From NCBI GenBank assembly GCA_001898935.1, contig MKVT01000019.1:44290-108289 (forward strand): a stretch of 64,000 bases of DNA, written 5' to 3'. The position numbers and the translations under genes were made by a program. Origin of the DNA: Paludibacter sp. 47-17 (GTDB taxonomy: Bacteria > Bacteroidota > Bacteroidia > Bacteroidales > Paludibacteraceae). Of the stretch, positions 54,826 through 63,006 are shown one piece after another. The notes beneath the pieces are model-generated. The model was not told where the DNA came from, made no database searches, and was given only the letters and a program-made list of their open reading frames with translations. The first letter of the stretch is position 1. Each line of letters starts with the position of its first letter.

Positions 54826-56316
54826 ATGACAGTACGTAACATTTCACTTTTTGCTCTATTCATGCTGGGCGCGGTGGTTAGTTTTGCGGCTATCCGTCTG
54901 CCGGCGCAGTATGGCCACCATATGGTCATCCAACAAAACACCAAGGCATTTTTCAGAGGATGGGCCACGCCCGGAAAAACGGTGACGATGCAGGCTAGCT
55001 GGGCGGCATGCAAACAAAGTACCCGTGCAGCGGCCGACGGCAGCTGGAGCCTGTGGGTACCTACGCCCGCTGCCGACGGGAAGGCGCACAGCATTCGCTT
55101 CAGCGACGGCCAGGAGTTGACCCTGATGAATATCGTGCTGGGCGAAGTGTGGCTGTGTGCGGGACAGAGCAATATGGAGATGCCGATGAAAGGATTTAAA
55201 AATCAGCCGGTGGAGGGATCGAACATGGAGATACTGAAGAGCAGTTACCCCTCGATCAGGCTCTTCACCGTTAAGCGCAACTCCACCATCGCACCGCAAA
55301 CCGATATAAACGGACAATGGCAGGAGGCTGACCCGGAAACGGTACGCGAATTCAGCGCTACCGCCTGGTATTTTGGCAAATTGATACACCAACTGGTGGA
55401 TGTACCGGTGGGATTGGTGGTGAGCGCCTGGGGCGGATCGAGCGTGGAGGCCTGGATGAGCAAGGATATGCTTTCGGGTTTTCCGGAAGTAAAAATCCCG
55501 GAAAACGAACAGGCGATTATTGAAAAAAACCGCACTCCCACCACCTTGTACAATGCTATGGTACAACCGTTGACCGGCTTCCCGGTGAGAGGAATAATAT
55601 GGTACCAGGGTGAAACCAATTACGACCGGGCCCACAGCTACACGGCCATGCTCACAACGATGGTGGAAGGCTGGCGAAAGGCATGGCGCATCACACCTGA
55701 AATGCCGGCAAAAGCCGGGAAAGGCGCCGGAACCACCCACGAACCAGGGGGCGGCGATGTCCTGCCTTTTTATTACTGCCAGATCGCACCCTACGATTAC
55801 AGCCTGATTACCCCTCCGGGACAACCCGTGATCAACTCGGCCTACTTACGCGAGGCACAACTCAACGCGAGCAAGAGCATTCCATCCTCCGGCATGGCCG
55901 TATTGCTCGATGCCGGCCAGCAGGAAGGAATACATCCTCCCTGCAAACAACTTGCCGGCGAACGGCTGGCCTTGCTGGCACTTGCAAAGACCTACGGCAT
56001 GAAAGGATTTGCCAGCGAAAGCCCGGAATACAAATCGATGGAAATCAGCAACGATACTCTGATCGTGAGTTTTGATAAAGCCGATATGTGGCTCACGGCT
56101 CCCGGCGGCGAATCGAAACTGTTTACCGTAGCCGGGGCCGACCGTGTTTTCTATCCTGCCCGGGCCTGGATAGTGCGCAGCAAGGTTTATGTACACAGCG
56201 AGCAGGTAAAACGGCCTGTGGCAGTGCGCTATGCCTTCGGCAATTACGTGAAGGGAGACTTAACCGGCACCGAAGGACTGCCCGTATCGTCGTTTCGCTC
56301 CGACGACTGGGAATAA
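54826..56316 (+). CDS. Sialate O-acetylesterase-like SGNH hydrolase
   Basis: A 496-residue secreted esterase (signal peptide ending VVSFAA) that would remove acetyl groups from sialic acids or plant glycans. Catalytic blocks: Ser in LCAGQSNMEMP (about 108-118), Gly/Asn support in VSAWGGSSVEAWM and GIIWYQGETNYDRAH, and His in EGIHPPCKQLAGERLA (about 365-380). It is followed by a DUF5703/GH95-like gene whose ATG overlaps the stop (taATG), suggesting a joint function on acetylated glycans. Many relatives act on acetylated xylan or rhamnogalacturonan, so sialate specificity should not be assumed. Confidence 0.88.
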   Translation: MTVRNISLFALFMLGAVVSFAAIRLPAQYGHHMVIQQNTKAFFRGWATPGKTVTMQASWAACKQSTRAAADGSWSLWVPTPAADGKAHSIRFSDGQELTLMNIVLGEVWLCAGQSNMEMPMKGFKNQPVEGSNMEILKSSYPSIRLFTVKRNSTIAPQTDINGQWQEADPETVREFSATAWYFGKLIHQLVDVPVGLVVSAWGGSSVEAWMSKDMLSGFPEVKIPENEQAIIEKNRTPTTLYNAMVQPLTGFPVRGIIWYQGETNYDRAHSYTAMLTTMVEGWRKAWRITPEMPAKAGKGAGTTHEPGGGDVLPFYYCQIAPYDYSLITPPGQPVINSAYLREAQLNASKSIPSSGMAVLLDAGQQEGIHPPCKQLAGERLALLALAKTYGMKGFASESPEYKSMEISNDTLIVSFDKADMWLTAPGGESKLFTVAGADRVFYPARAWIVRSKVYVHSEQVKRPVAVRYAFGNYVKGDLTGTEGLPVSSFRSDDWE

Positions 56317-58697
56317 TGAGATCAGCTATGAAGAGCCTGTTTCATACCGCACTGGTTACCACAGTTGCACTGGCCTGTTTAGTACTTCAGCCGGCGGCAG
56401 CTAACCGCTTGCCTGCTATCGGCTCCAACCCCGGAGGCCTCGCTGCCGATCAGGCGGCCTATCCGGCAACACCTGTTCCGGAGGATTATATCTGGACGAG
56501 TCCCTCCCGTAACTCCTCGGAATCGATGCCTTGCGGAGGCGGCGATATCGGGTTAAATGTATGGGTCGAAAACGGAGTGCTGTATTTTTACATAGCCCGG
56601 AGCGGCGCCTGGGACGAGAACAATACCTTGCTGAAGCTGGGACGGATGCGTGTGGAGCTCCAGCCCACTCCTTTTCCTGCGGGAAATGCCGGCAGCGCTG
56701 CCTTCGAGCAGCGACTCCAACTTTCGGAAGGTTCGGTGCAGATCAAAGCGGACGATGCGACATTGCTTATCTGGGTGGATGTACATAAGCCTGTGATTCA
56801 TTGTAGTATGCAATCGAAAACGCCACGGAGGATGCTGGTGTCGTACGAAAGCTGGCGTGCGGCCGACCGGGCGCTCGTGAAAGGCGAAAGTCAGCAAAAC
56901 ACTTACAAATGGGCGCCGCCTGCTGGCTTGCTGATGCGTCGCGATTCGATGGAGGTGCAAGGCAAGCGGCTGTATTTTTTTCATCGGAATCCGCAGGAGA
57001 CCGTGGTTGAGGTCGCGTTGCAGCAACAGGGATTGAAAGAAGCGCCTTATAATCCGCTGGCCAACCTGGTGAGCGGCGGGATGCTGATGAGCAAGGAACT
57101 GGAGTTTGCCGGGATCACCCACTTGCATGAAACAACCCCTCACCCATGGCAGAGTTGGAACTTCATCAGCCGGCCGGCACTGCGCTCCGGAGGTTTCGCG
57201 TTGGTGCTTCACAATCAACAAACCACCGATATCGCCGACTGGAAACAGGCCCTGGAGCGGACGGCGGCGGCTATCGGGAAACACGACCGGCGCAACACAC
57301 AGGCATGGTGGAGGCAATTCTGGGAGCGCAGTTTTATTGTCGCCACCGGCGAGGCAGCCACGATGGCCCGTAACTACACCCTCTTCCGCTATATGCTGGC
57401 GTGTAATGCCTACGGATCGGCTCCCACCCGGTTCAACGGCGGACTATTTACCTTCGATCCCGAATATGTCGACGCTACCCAGGTCTTTACGCCGGATTAC
57501 CGGAAGTGGGGCGGCGGTACGTTCACGGCTCAGAATCAGCGCCTGGTGTACTGGCCGATGCTGAAAAGCGGCGATGCGGAACTCATGAGACCGCAGTTCG
57601 ACTTCTACCTGAACATACTACCCATGGCCGAATTGCGCACCCGCACCTACTGGAATCATGCAGGCGCCTGCTTCACCGAACAGCTGGAAAATTTCGGTTT
57701 ACCCAATCCTTCGGAATACGGATGGAAACGTCCGGCTGATTTCGACAAAGGAATTGAGTACAACGCATGGCTGGAGTACCAGTGGGAAACGGTGCTCGAA
57801 TTCTGCCAGATGATATTGGAGACAGGCCGGTATGCCGGTGCCGATATCGGCAAGTACCTGCCGCTGGTGGAGAGTTCCGTGTTGTTTTTCACCAACCATT
57901 ATGCCTGGAGGGCCCAACAACGCGGAAGAAAAAAGCTGGATGGCAACAACCAGTTGATCATCTACCCGGGCTCGGCCTGCGAGACGTACAAGATGGCCCA
58001 TAATCCGGCCAATACGATCGCGGGATTGAGGCGGGTGTTGTCGACTTTAAAAGAAGTGAAGCAAGCCGGTAACACGAACGGCCGGCTCCCGGAACAGGGT
58101 GCTTCGGCAACCGGACATTCGCTGAGCATGACTGAAATCGATTCGCTGTTGCAACTTATTCCTCCTCTTCCGCTTCGCGAGCGCGACGGCCGGCGGATGT
58201 TGGCGCCGGCCTTATCGTGGGAACGAATCAACAATACCGAGGTTCCGCAGCTGTATCCCGTATTCCCCTGGCGCTATTTCAATGTGGCCAACGATAGCCT
58301 GATGCTGGCCCGCAACACCTGGTACCACGACGAGGATGCGGTACGGTTCAGGAGCACGGTGGGCTGGAAACAGGATAATATTTTTGCAGCCTGCCTGGGT
58401 TTAACCGCCGAGGCCTGGGAGCTCAACCGGCAAAAGCTGGCCGACGGCCCCTACCGTTTTCCTGCTTTTTGGGGCCCGGGCTTCGACTGGTCGCCCGATC
58501 ACAACCACGGGGGTAGCGGCATGATCGGCTTGCAGGAAATGTTGATGCAGGAAACCGAAACCGGCGAGTTGCTGTTGCTTCCCGCCTGGCCGGTGGAGCA
58601 GGATGTACACTTCAAGCTGCATGCCAGCGGAGGAAGAACTGTTGAAATACAAGTAGTAAAAGGGAAAATAGCACATAAGAAAATTACATTGAAATAA
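56316..58697 (+). CDS. DUF5703/GH95-like glycoside hydrolase-type protein
   Basis: About 793 residues from ATG 56316 (alternative ATG at 56328). A longer open frame reaches back to 56088, but it lies inside the esterase gene and has no signal peptide, whereas the 56316 start yields one (MRSAMKSLFHTALVTTVALA). The N-terminal domain is DUF5703-like (EDYIWTSPSRNSSESMPCGG, about 51-70), then an (alpha/alpha)6-type barrel with WMLKSGDAELMRPQFDFYL-like and AGACFTEQLENFG segments. Related to GH95 (fucosidase/galactosidase) architecture, but the catalytic residues are not certain to me. Operonic with the esterase. The overlap argues for translational coupling. Confidence 0.82.
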   Translation: MRSAMKSLFHTALVTTVALACLVLQPAAANRLPAIGSNPGGLAADQAAYPATPVPEDYIWTSPSRNSSESMPCGGGDIGLNVWVENGVLYFYIARSGAWDENNTLLKLGRMRVELQPTPFPAGNAGSAAFEQRLQLSEGSVQIKADDATLLIWVDVHKPVIHCSMQSKTPRRMLVSYESWRAADRALVKGESQQNTYKWAPPAGLLMRRDSMEVQGKRLYFFHRNPQETVVEVALQQQGLKEAPYNPLANLVSGGMLMSKELEFAGITHLHETTPHPWQSWNFISRPALRSGGFALVLHNQQTTDIADWKQALERTAAAIGKHDRRNTQAWWRQFWERSFIVATGEAATMARNYTLFRYMLACNAYGSAPTRFNGGLFTFDPEYVDATQVFTPDYRKWGGGTFTAQNQRLVYWPMLKSGDAELMRPQFDFYLNILPMAELRTRTYWNHAGACFTEQLENFGLPNPSEYGWKRPADFDKGIEYNAWLEYQWETVLEFCQMILETGRYAGADIGKYLPLVESSVLFFTNHYAWRAQQRGRKKLDGNNQLIIYPGSACETYKMAHNPANTIAGLRRVLSTLKEVKQAGNTNGRLPEQGASATGHSLSMTEIDSLLQLIPPLPLRERDGRRMLAPALSWERINNTEVPQLYPVFPWRYFNVANDSLMLARNTWYHDEDAVRFRSTVGWKQDNIFAACLGLTAEAWELNRQKLADGPYRFPAFWGPGFDWSPDHNHGGSGMIGLQEMLMQETETGELLLLPAWPVEQDVHFKLHASGGRTVEIQVVKGKIAHKKITLK

Positions 58698-58788
58698 ATC
58701 CCGCTTGCATTTTTTGCAGATCGGTACCAATCAATTAATTCAAGCAGTGATTTTTACCTTTAACAACGACTCCCCCGTATTAACATTA

Positions 58789-59370
58789 TTATCTTTTCAC
58801 CTCAATCATTTTAACAAATGCTGCTATCGGAATGGCATTAACACTGTTCCCCTCTGCCAGAAAAAGCACTTCTTTTGTTTTCCCTATTACTTTGCCTGTT
58901 TGGCGCTGACTATCTGAAAAAATGACCTCAATTGGATGTTGTTCCAAAATTTGTTTTTTTGAAATCTTCCCATATGTATCAGCAGAAATAGACAGGTAAA
59001 GAAGAAATATGAGTCCAAACGAAGGATATCTAACATAATTATACCAGTTTTTTTTGTTTAATCCGAAAACTGATTTTGAATATACTGTCGGATATTTCCG
59101 CTCGGCAATCAAATCAAATTTTAAAATCAGATAGGTTATAGTTAAAGAAAAAACCGTATATATCAGTATTTTCAAATCGGAAAACGGAGCAATTAAAAAA
59201 TCGAACACATCCGCATATTCAAAGATGTTAATTCCAAATGTCGAATACTTGTGATAAGTAAAAATCATTCCTATACCAATAGCAATGAGATAAGAAAGTG
59301 TCAAAAAAGGCTGTAATTCTTTCAGTATTACTTTATAGGTATTTTCCCAATATTTTGTATTTGTAAGCAT
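58789..59370 (-). CDS. Hypothetical membrane protein
   Basis: A 193-residue protein with about four hydrophobic segments (approximately 20-40, 65-85, 115-130, plus a weaker one) and a soluble C-terminal region of about 60 residues (KQILEQHPIEVIFSD onward). No family recognised. AT-rich, unlike the genes to the left, and it marks the start of the AT-rich right end. It converges with the DUF5703 gene. Confidence 0.68.
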   Translation of the reverse strand: MLTNTKYWENTYKVILKELQPFLTLSYLIAIGIGMIFTYHKYSTFGINIFEYADVFDFLIAPFSDLKILIYTVFSLTITYLILKFDLIAERKYPTVYSKSVFGLNKKNWYNYVRYPSFGLIFLLYLSISADTYGKISKKQILEQHPIEVIFSDSQRQTGKVIGKTKEVLFLAEGNSVNAIPIAAFVKMIEVKR

Positions 59371-59626
59371 AGCACCATATTATATTTGTTTATTGCGGCA
59401 TGCATAAAATTAAAATCCCCGTTGTTTTGCAGCCCGACCCGTTTCTGCTCTCCCGTTTAGCATTCCAAAAAAACAAATGATTCATATCATAGCCCGGTTA
59501 CACTAACAGAAAAGTATCTAAAGGTCGCGCACAAAAGTAGCAAATTCACCGCAATATTAATTCACTACTGCCCAAAAAGTTTAAAACTGGTTTGCTTGAT
59601 CCTGTTGCAAGGTTATTGGAATTGAT
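59371..59626. other. Intergenic region upstream of two divergent genes
   Basis: No intact gene is visible. On the minus strand TACTTTTG (plus strand CAAAAGTA at 59532-59539) fits a TAnnTTTG -7 element about 160 bp before the membrane-protein start, but without a good -33 box. The rightmost 18 bases (59609-59626) already read in frame as part of the truncated methyltransferase (KVIGID), with an in-frame TGA at 59597-59599. Confidence 0.4.
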
Positions 59627-60217
59627 ATGGCCGCCAATAAGATTGAAAATGGAAAGAAATTTTATGAGAATCACCCCCTGAAATCAAATCTGACGCTGAT
59701 TGCAGCGGATATCTATGATATAAAACCCGGAGATATTGCTGCATTGGACCTGATTATCATGCGTGATACAATTGAGCATATTCCTAATCAGGAGTTATTT
59801 TTGGGAAATATGAAAAAATACCTGAAGCCGGAAGGAAAGGTTTTTTTTGCTTTTCCACCCTGGCGAATGCCTTTTGGAGGTCATCAGCAAATTTGTAGCA
59901 GTAAGTTTTTAAGTAATATGCCCTACATTCATTTATTACCACCAAGGGCTTTTAGATCTATTTTGAAAATGTTCGGCGAATCGGATGATACAATTTCAAC
60001 ACTGATTGAAATCAGAGCCACCAGAATCAGCATAAGAAGATTTCATAAAATTCTGGAAAACAACAAATTATCGATAATAGGCCAGGATTATTATCTCATT
60101 AATCCAAATTATGAAATCAAGTTTAAACTGAAAGTAAGGAAGCTTCCAACCATCTTGAATATTCCTTATATCAGAGACTTTTTTACTACTACCTGCTATT
60201 GTATGGTAGGCGTATAG
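59627..60217 (+). pseudogene. N-terminally truncated class I SAM methyltransferase
   Basis: A 196-codon open frame resembling the C-terminal two thirds of a class I methyltransferase: DLIIMRDTIEHIPNQELFLG (about 38-57) and a GKVFFAFPPWRMPFGG loop are typical motif-IV/V text. Six further codons directly upstream (59609-59626) read KVIGID, the usual motif II strand, but before them is TGA, and the glycine-rich motif I that binds SAM is missing. It therefore has no proper start and cannot bind SAM in the standard way. Loss of the 5' end by deletion is likely. The surrounding DNA is decayed. Confidence 0.65.
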
Positions 60218-60659
60218 TATTGTATATTCATTGCTGTACCGGGAAATTTCACTATCAAGTAAGTTGCCTGCAAGAGTCTCCTCCTCCGAAACATTAAACG
60301 ACTCGGCAGGTTTGAAAGTCCCGGATGTCTCCTCTTGTGAAGAAGATTTGTCTGATAGAATTAGAGATTATATGAAGAGTTGGTTTCAGTCCCTATTTCT
60401 TCTTCGCGATTATACGCAGCAAATAGTCACAAAGGGCGATTCAGATCTGCATTCTGCAAACTTACGAGTTCTGACCGAGACATGTTTTTTGCGATATAAC
60501 TTACTACATTTCAAATCATTAAACACTATCGAAGTTTTTTTATCCAAACCCTAATGATATAATATTACTTCATTCTCTATCTGTTTATTGGATAGTGATA
60601 CAATAATGCGAATCTATACTTCAAATAAATAACAAAATATATACATTTGATATTTTTAG
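60218..60659. other. No convincing gene
   Basis: A 107-codon plus-strand open frame (60231-60554) exists, but its composition is Ser/Leu-rich without recognisable motif, and it has no operon partner, so I do not call it. The stretch 60555-60659 is very AT-rich. It probably represents decayed DNA around the Rhs/IS region. Confidence 0.4.
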
Positions 60660-60934
60660 TTAAATAATTGATTCATTTTCCTCGACGTTGATATATTCAA
60701 AAATATTTCGCTTTCTGACATAAAAATCAAATAGATTTATACCACAAAATGGACAAAAAGATATCATGTGACCACCGGATAACTTTGAGTAAACAAGACT
60801 GGGTGGCAAGAGAGGAGGCATTATAAAAAATCTGTATGGCACATTCGACCATTTTACAAATCTAAACCTACCAGTATCAGGGTAAGCATAACGAATTTTT
60901 AAATAGTCTGGTTTGAAAGATTTAATACTGACTA
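60660..60934 (-). pseudogene. Remnant of a small zinc-ribbon protein, truncated by the IS256-type element
   Basis: The minus strand is open from the IS boundary (about 60934) to the TAA at 60660, about 91 codons, much further than the GTG start at 60842. The reading includes VSIKSFKPDYLKIRYAYPD, WSNVPYRFFIMPPLLPPS, and a CPFCG knuckle (ISFCPFCGINLFDFYV). Small proteins with this CxxC ending often follow Rhs toxin genes in Bacteroidota and may be immunity proteins (recalled, not checked). Its 5' end is replaced by the IS end, so it is a broken gene. Orientation agrees with the Rhs genes to the right. Confidence 0.55.
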
Positions 60935-61864
60935 GGTAGTGTAAATTAAACTGTGTCAGCTAAAATTCTTTTTAAATCTCCAGACATTAAACTATCCGAT
61001 TTTTAAATAATGGATAATGAAGATCTTGAGTTTTGTTAGGCGATGGCAAAAATAATAAATAGTACGGACATTTGTATGATTTTACAATTTTATTCAAACA
61101 AAGAGAATCTTTCCGGGAACTTAATTGCCAATTGTTGAGCAGTTAAACCCCAGTTTGATAAAGGCATGGTCCATTTCTTTCGGATATTTCGGTATGCCAG
61201 ATACACTAGTTTTTCCAATGCCGTATCATTGGTAAATACGCCTTTGTTTTTGGTAACTTTCCGTATTTGACGATGATAACCCTCCACAGTGTTTGTGGTA
61301 TATATTATTCTTCGGATAGCATCCGAGAACTCAAAGTAGGCTGTTAGTTTTTCCCAGTTATCACGCCATGATTTAATGACCATCGGGTAATCTTTGCCCC
61401 ATTTTGAATCCAGACTATCCAGTTCAACTGCAGCTTGCTCTTTGCTTACAGCCTGATAGACCAGCTTCAAATCTTTCATAAACATCTTCTGATTTTTGCT
61501 TGCAACATATTTGATAGAATTACGGATTTGATGCACTACACAGGTTTGAACCACAGTCTGTGGAAATACACTTTTTATTGGGTTTGAACCTGCTTTGACA
61601 TACGTCCATTACGACGATTACCCGTACTACGCTCCTCAACGTTTAAATGAGCGTCCATCTCGCCTTCTAAGGCAGCATTGAGAATGTTTTCCAACAAAGG
61701 AGCAAAGGCTCCATCTTTGCCCAATAAGGGTTTGCCAGATTTAATCTACTCTAACACTTTGGCTTGAAAAGCCTTGTAATCAAATTCTTCCATAAAATAA
61801 AACGGTGTTGTAAAATTATAAAATTATTTTTATTCTTTACTGACACAGTTTATTTTACATTCTC
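60935..61864. mobile_element. IS256-family element, internally deleted
   Basis: Terminal inverted repeats are TGTAAATTAAACTGTGTCAG (60940-60959) and the complement of CTGACACAGTTTATTTTACA (61840-61859): 19 of 20 positions match. The five bases outside each arm match partly, giving approximate outer ends of 60935 and 61864. The element is about 930 bp, shorter than the usual 1.3 kb, because the transposase lacks its middle. I saw no target duplication at the flanks. It interrupts a decayed Rhs C-terminal array. Confidence 0.78.
61090..61793 (-). pseudogene. IS256-family (Mutator-like) transposase with internal deletion and stop
   Basis: Reading the minus strand from ATG 61793: MEEFDYKAFQAKVLE, TAG (61746-61748), IKSGKPLLGKDGAFAPLLEN ... 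EERSTGNRRNGRMSKQ, then the frame jumps to NPIKSVFPQTVVQTCVVHQI, which continues to the TAA at 61090 with TTNTVEGYHRQIRKVTKNKG (IS256 C-terminal signature). About 150 residues of the central DDE core are missing between roughly 61620 and 61580. The enzyme cannot be active. The last 154 codons (61554-61090) remain open. Confidence 0.82.
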
Positions 61865-62494
61865 GATTGTATGCCTGGTGAAATATACATTGATCTTCTA
61901 CCAATTAACGGATGTTTGAAATAACCATTAATAATTTCACCTTTACTATTGATATATTTTCCATAGCTATCCATACCATAATCATTTGTGCGAGTTGTTA
62001 TTGTATGAACCTCCTTTCCTTCTTGAAATCCATTAAATTCATTTTTATTCTTTCTCTTAGTATATCATCGTTTGAATCAGTCGTCGTAAGGTTATTGTAT
62101 ATTTTGGCAAGTTTTAATGCATCTTCATAACTTATTTCGGATAATGCACCTGATTTTTGTTCAGAGATAAAACTTTCAAATTTACAACTCCCCCCAATGC
62201 TCGGATCAAAAGTAAGCCCTGATTCTCCCTATGCATTCCTAGAAAATTTGCGCTCCATCCGCCGTTCTTGCTCCGACTGACTCCCGCGCTTGTAAGATTA
62301 GTATTGAAACCCAAAGCCCCTCCACCACCTCCAAATCCCAATCCTCCACCTGCTATCAATCCTGCTTTCGTATCGTATCCGCCGTAAGCATAAACTCCCA
62401 TCAGAGAAGTATTCCCGGTAAAGCTCCAACTGTCATTCTTAGAATTGTAACCGACAGTACCACCGAAACTGGCAACTCCATAAACACCTAATCC
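61865..62494 (-). pseudogene. Orphan Rhs-protein C-terminal tip, frameshifted
   Basis: The minus strand starts (no start codon) right after the stop of the upstream lipoprotein gene, in the same frame: GLGVYGVASFGGTVGYNSKN, then GVYAYGGYDTKAGLIAGGGL and KNGGWSANFLGM, Gly-rich text typical of Bacteroidota Rhs tails. Near 62225 the frame shifts (continuation GLTFDPSIGGSCKFESFISE in another frame), and a further shift near 62070-62050 gives FNGFQEGKEVHTITTRTNDY ... GRRSMYISPGIQSRM, which runs into the IS end. It is probably a displaced, decayed toxin tip. I infer the shifts by continuity of protein-like text. Confidence 0.6.
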
Positions 62495-62989
62495 TTACAA
62501 CTTTAAAGTATCTGAGCAACTCGTTTTTATTATCTTACCTGACTTCTTATCCACTATAACATTTATCAGAACTTCTTTTTTGCCTTTTCTGTCAACATCC
62601 TGTAAATAAATATATTTTACATGATTACTCCCAACATTACAATAAATATCTCCATAGCTAAAATCTTTATATCGCACTTGAGAGTATTTATTGTTTTCTT
62701 CAGATAATAAAGAATATACAGTGAAATAATCGTCAGAGCGTAGAATAAATAAAAAATCAGGATAATCATCATCATTAATTTTTAAAGTATCAATAAATTC
62801 ATAATCTCCATCTCCACCACAGTTTCTAAAAATTAAAATTTTATCCTTATATAATTCTATCAACGAATTATATTCGCAATATCCAATAAGCAAATCATAT
62901 CTATCAAAATTATATTTGATTTTTATATCATTTTGCGAATGGCATGATGTCATTAGTAAATAAAAAAATAAAAAAATAATAGTTTTCAT
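62495..62989 (-). CDS. Small lipoprotein, candidate immunity protein to the Rhs-M23 toxin
   Basis: A 164-residue protein with a lipobox ending LLMTSC (Cys16), so exported and membrane-anchored. The mature part is acidic, with DVDRKGKKEVLINVI, an FG-GAP/VCBS-like pattern. It starts 17 bp downstream of the Rhs gene in the same orientation. Immunity proteins to peptidoglycan-hydrolase toxins need to work in the periplasm, so a lipoprotein here makes sense. No known immunity family was recognised. Confidence 0.7.
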   Translation of the reverse strand: MKTIIFLFFYLLMTSCHSQNDIKIKYNFDRYDLLIGYCEYNSLIELYKDKILIFRNCGGDGDYEFIDTLKINDDDYPDFLFILRSDDYFTVYSLLSEENNKYSQVRYKDFSYGDIYCNVGSNHVKYIYLQDVDRKGKKEVLINVIVDKKSGKIIKTSCSDTLKL

Positions 62990-63006
62990 TGGAATTCAAT
63001 TTGTTT

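Noticed and set aside
56088..56315. Upstream extension of the DUF5703 gene
   Set aside because: The extra codons lie in the esterase gene in another frame; the start at 56316 creates a signal peptide and the usual taATG overlap.
60231..60554. 107-codon plus-strand open frame
   Set aside because: No motif, no operon partner and low-complexity composition in a decayed region; not strong enough for a gene call.
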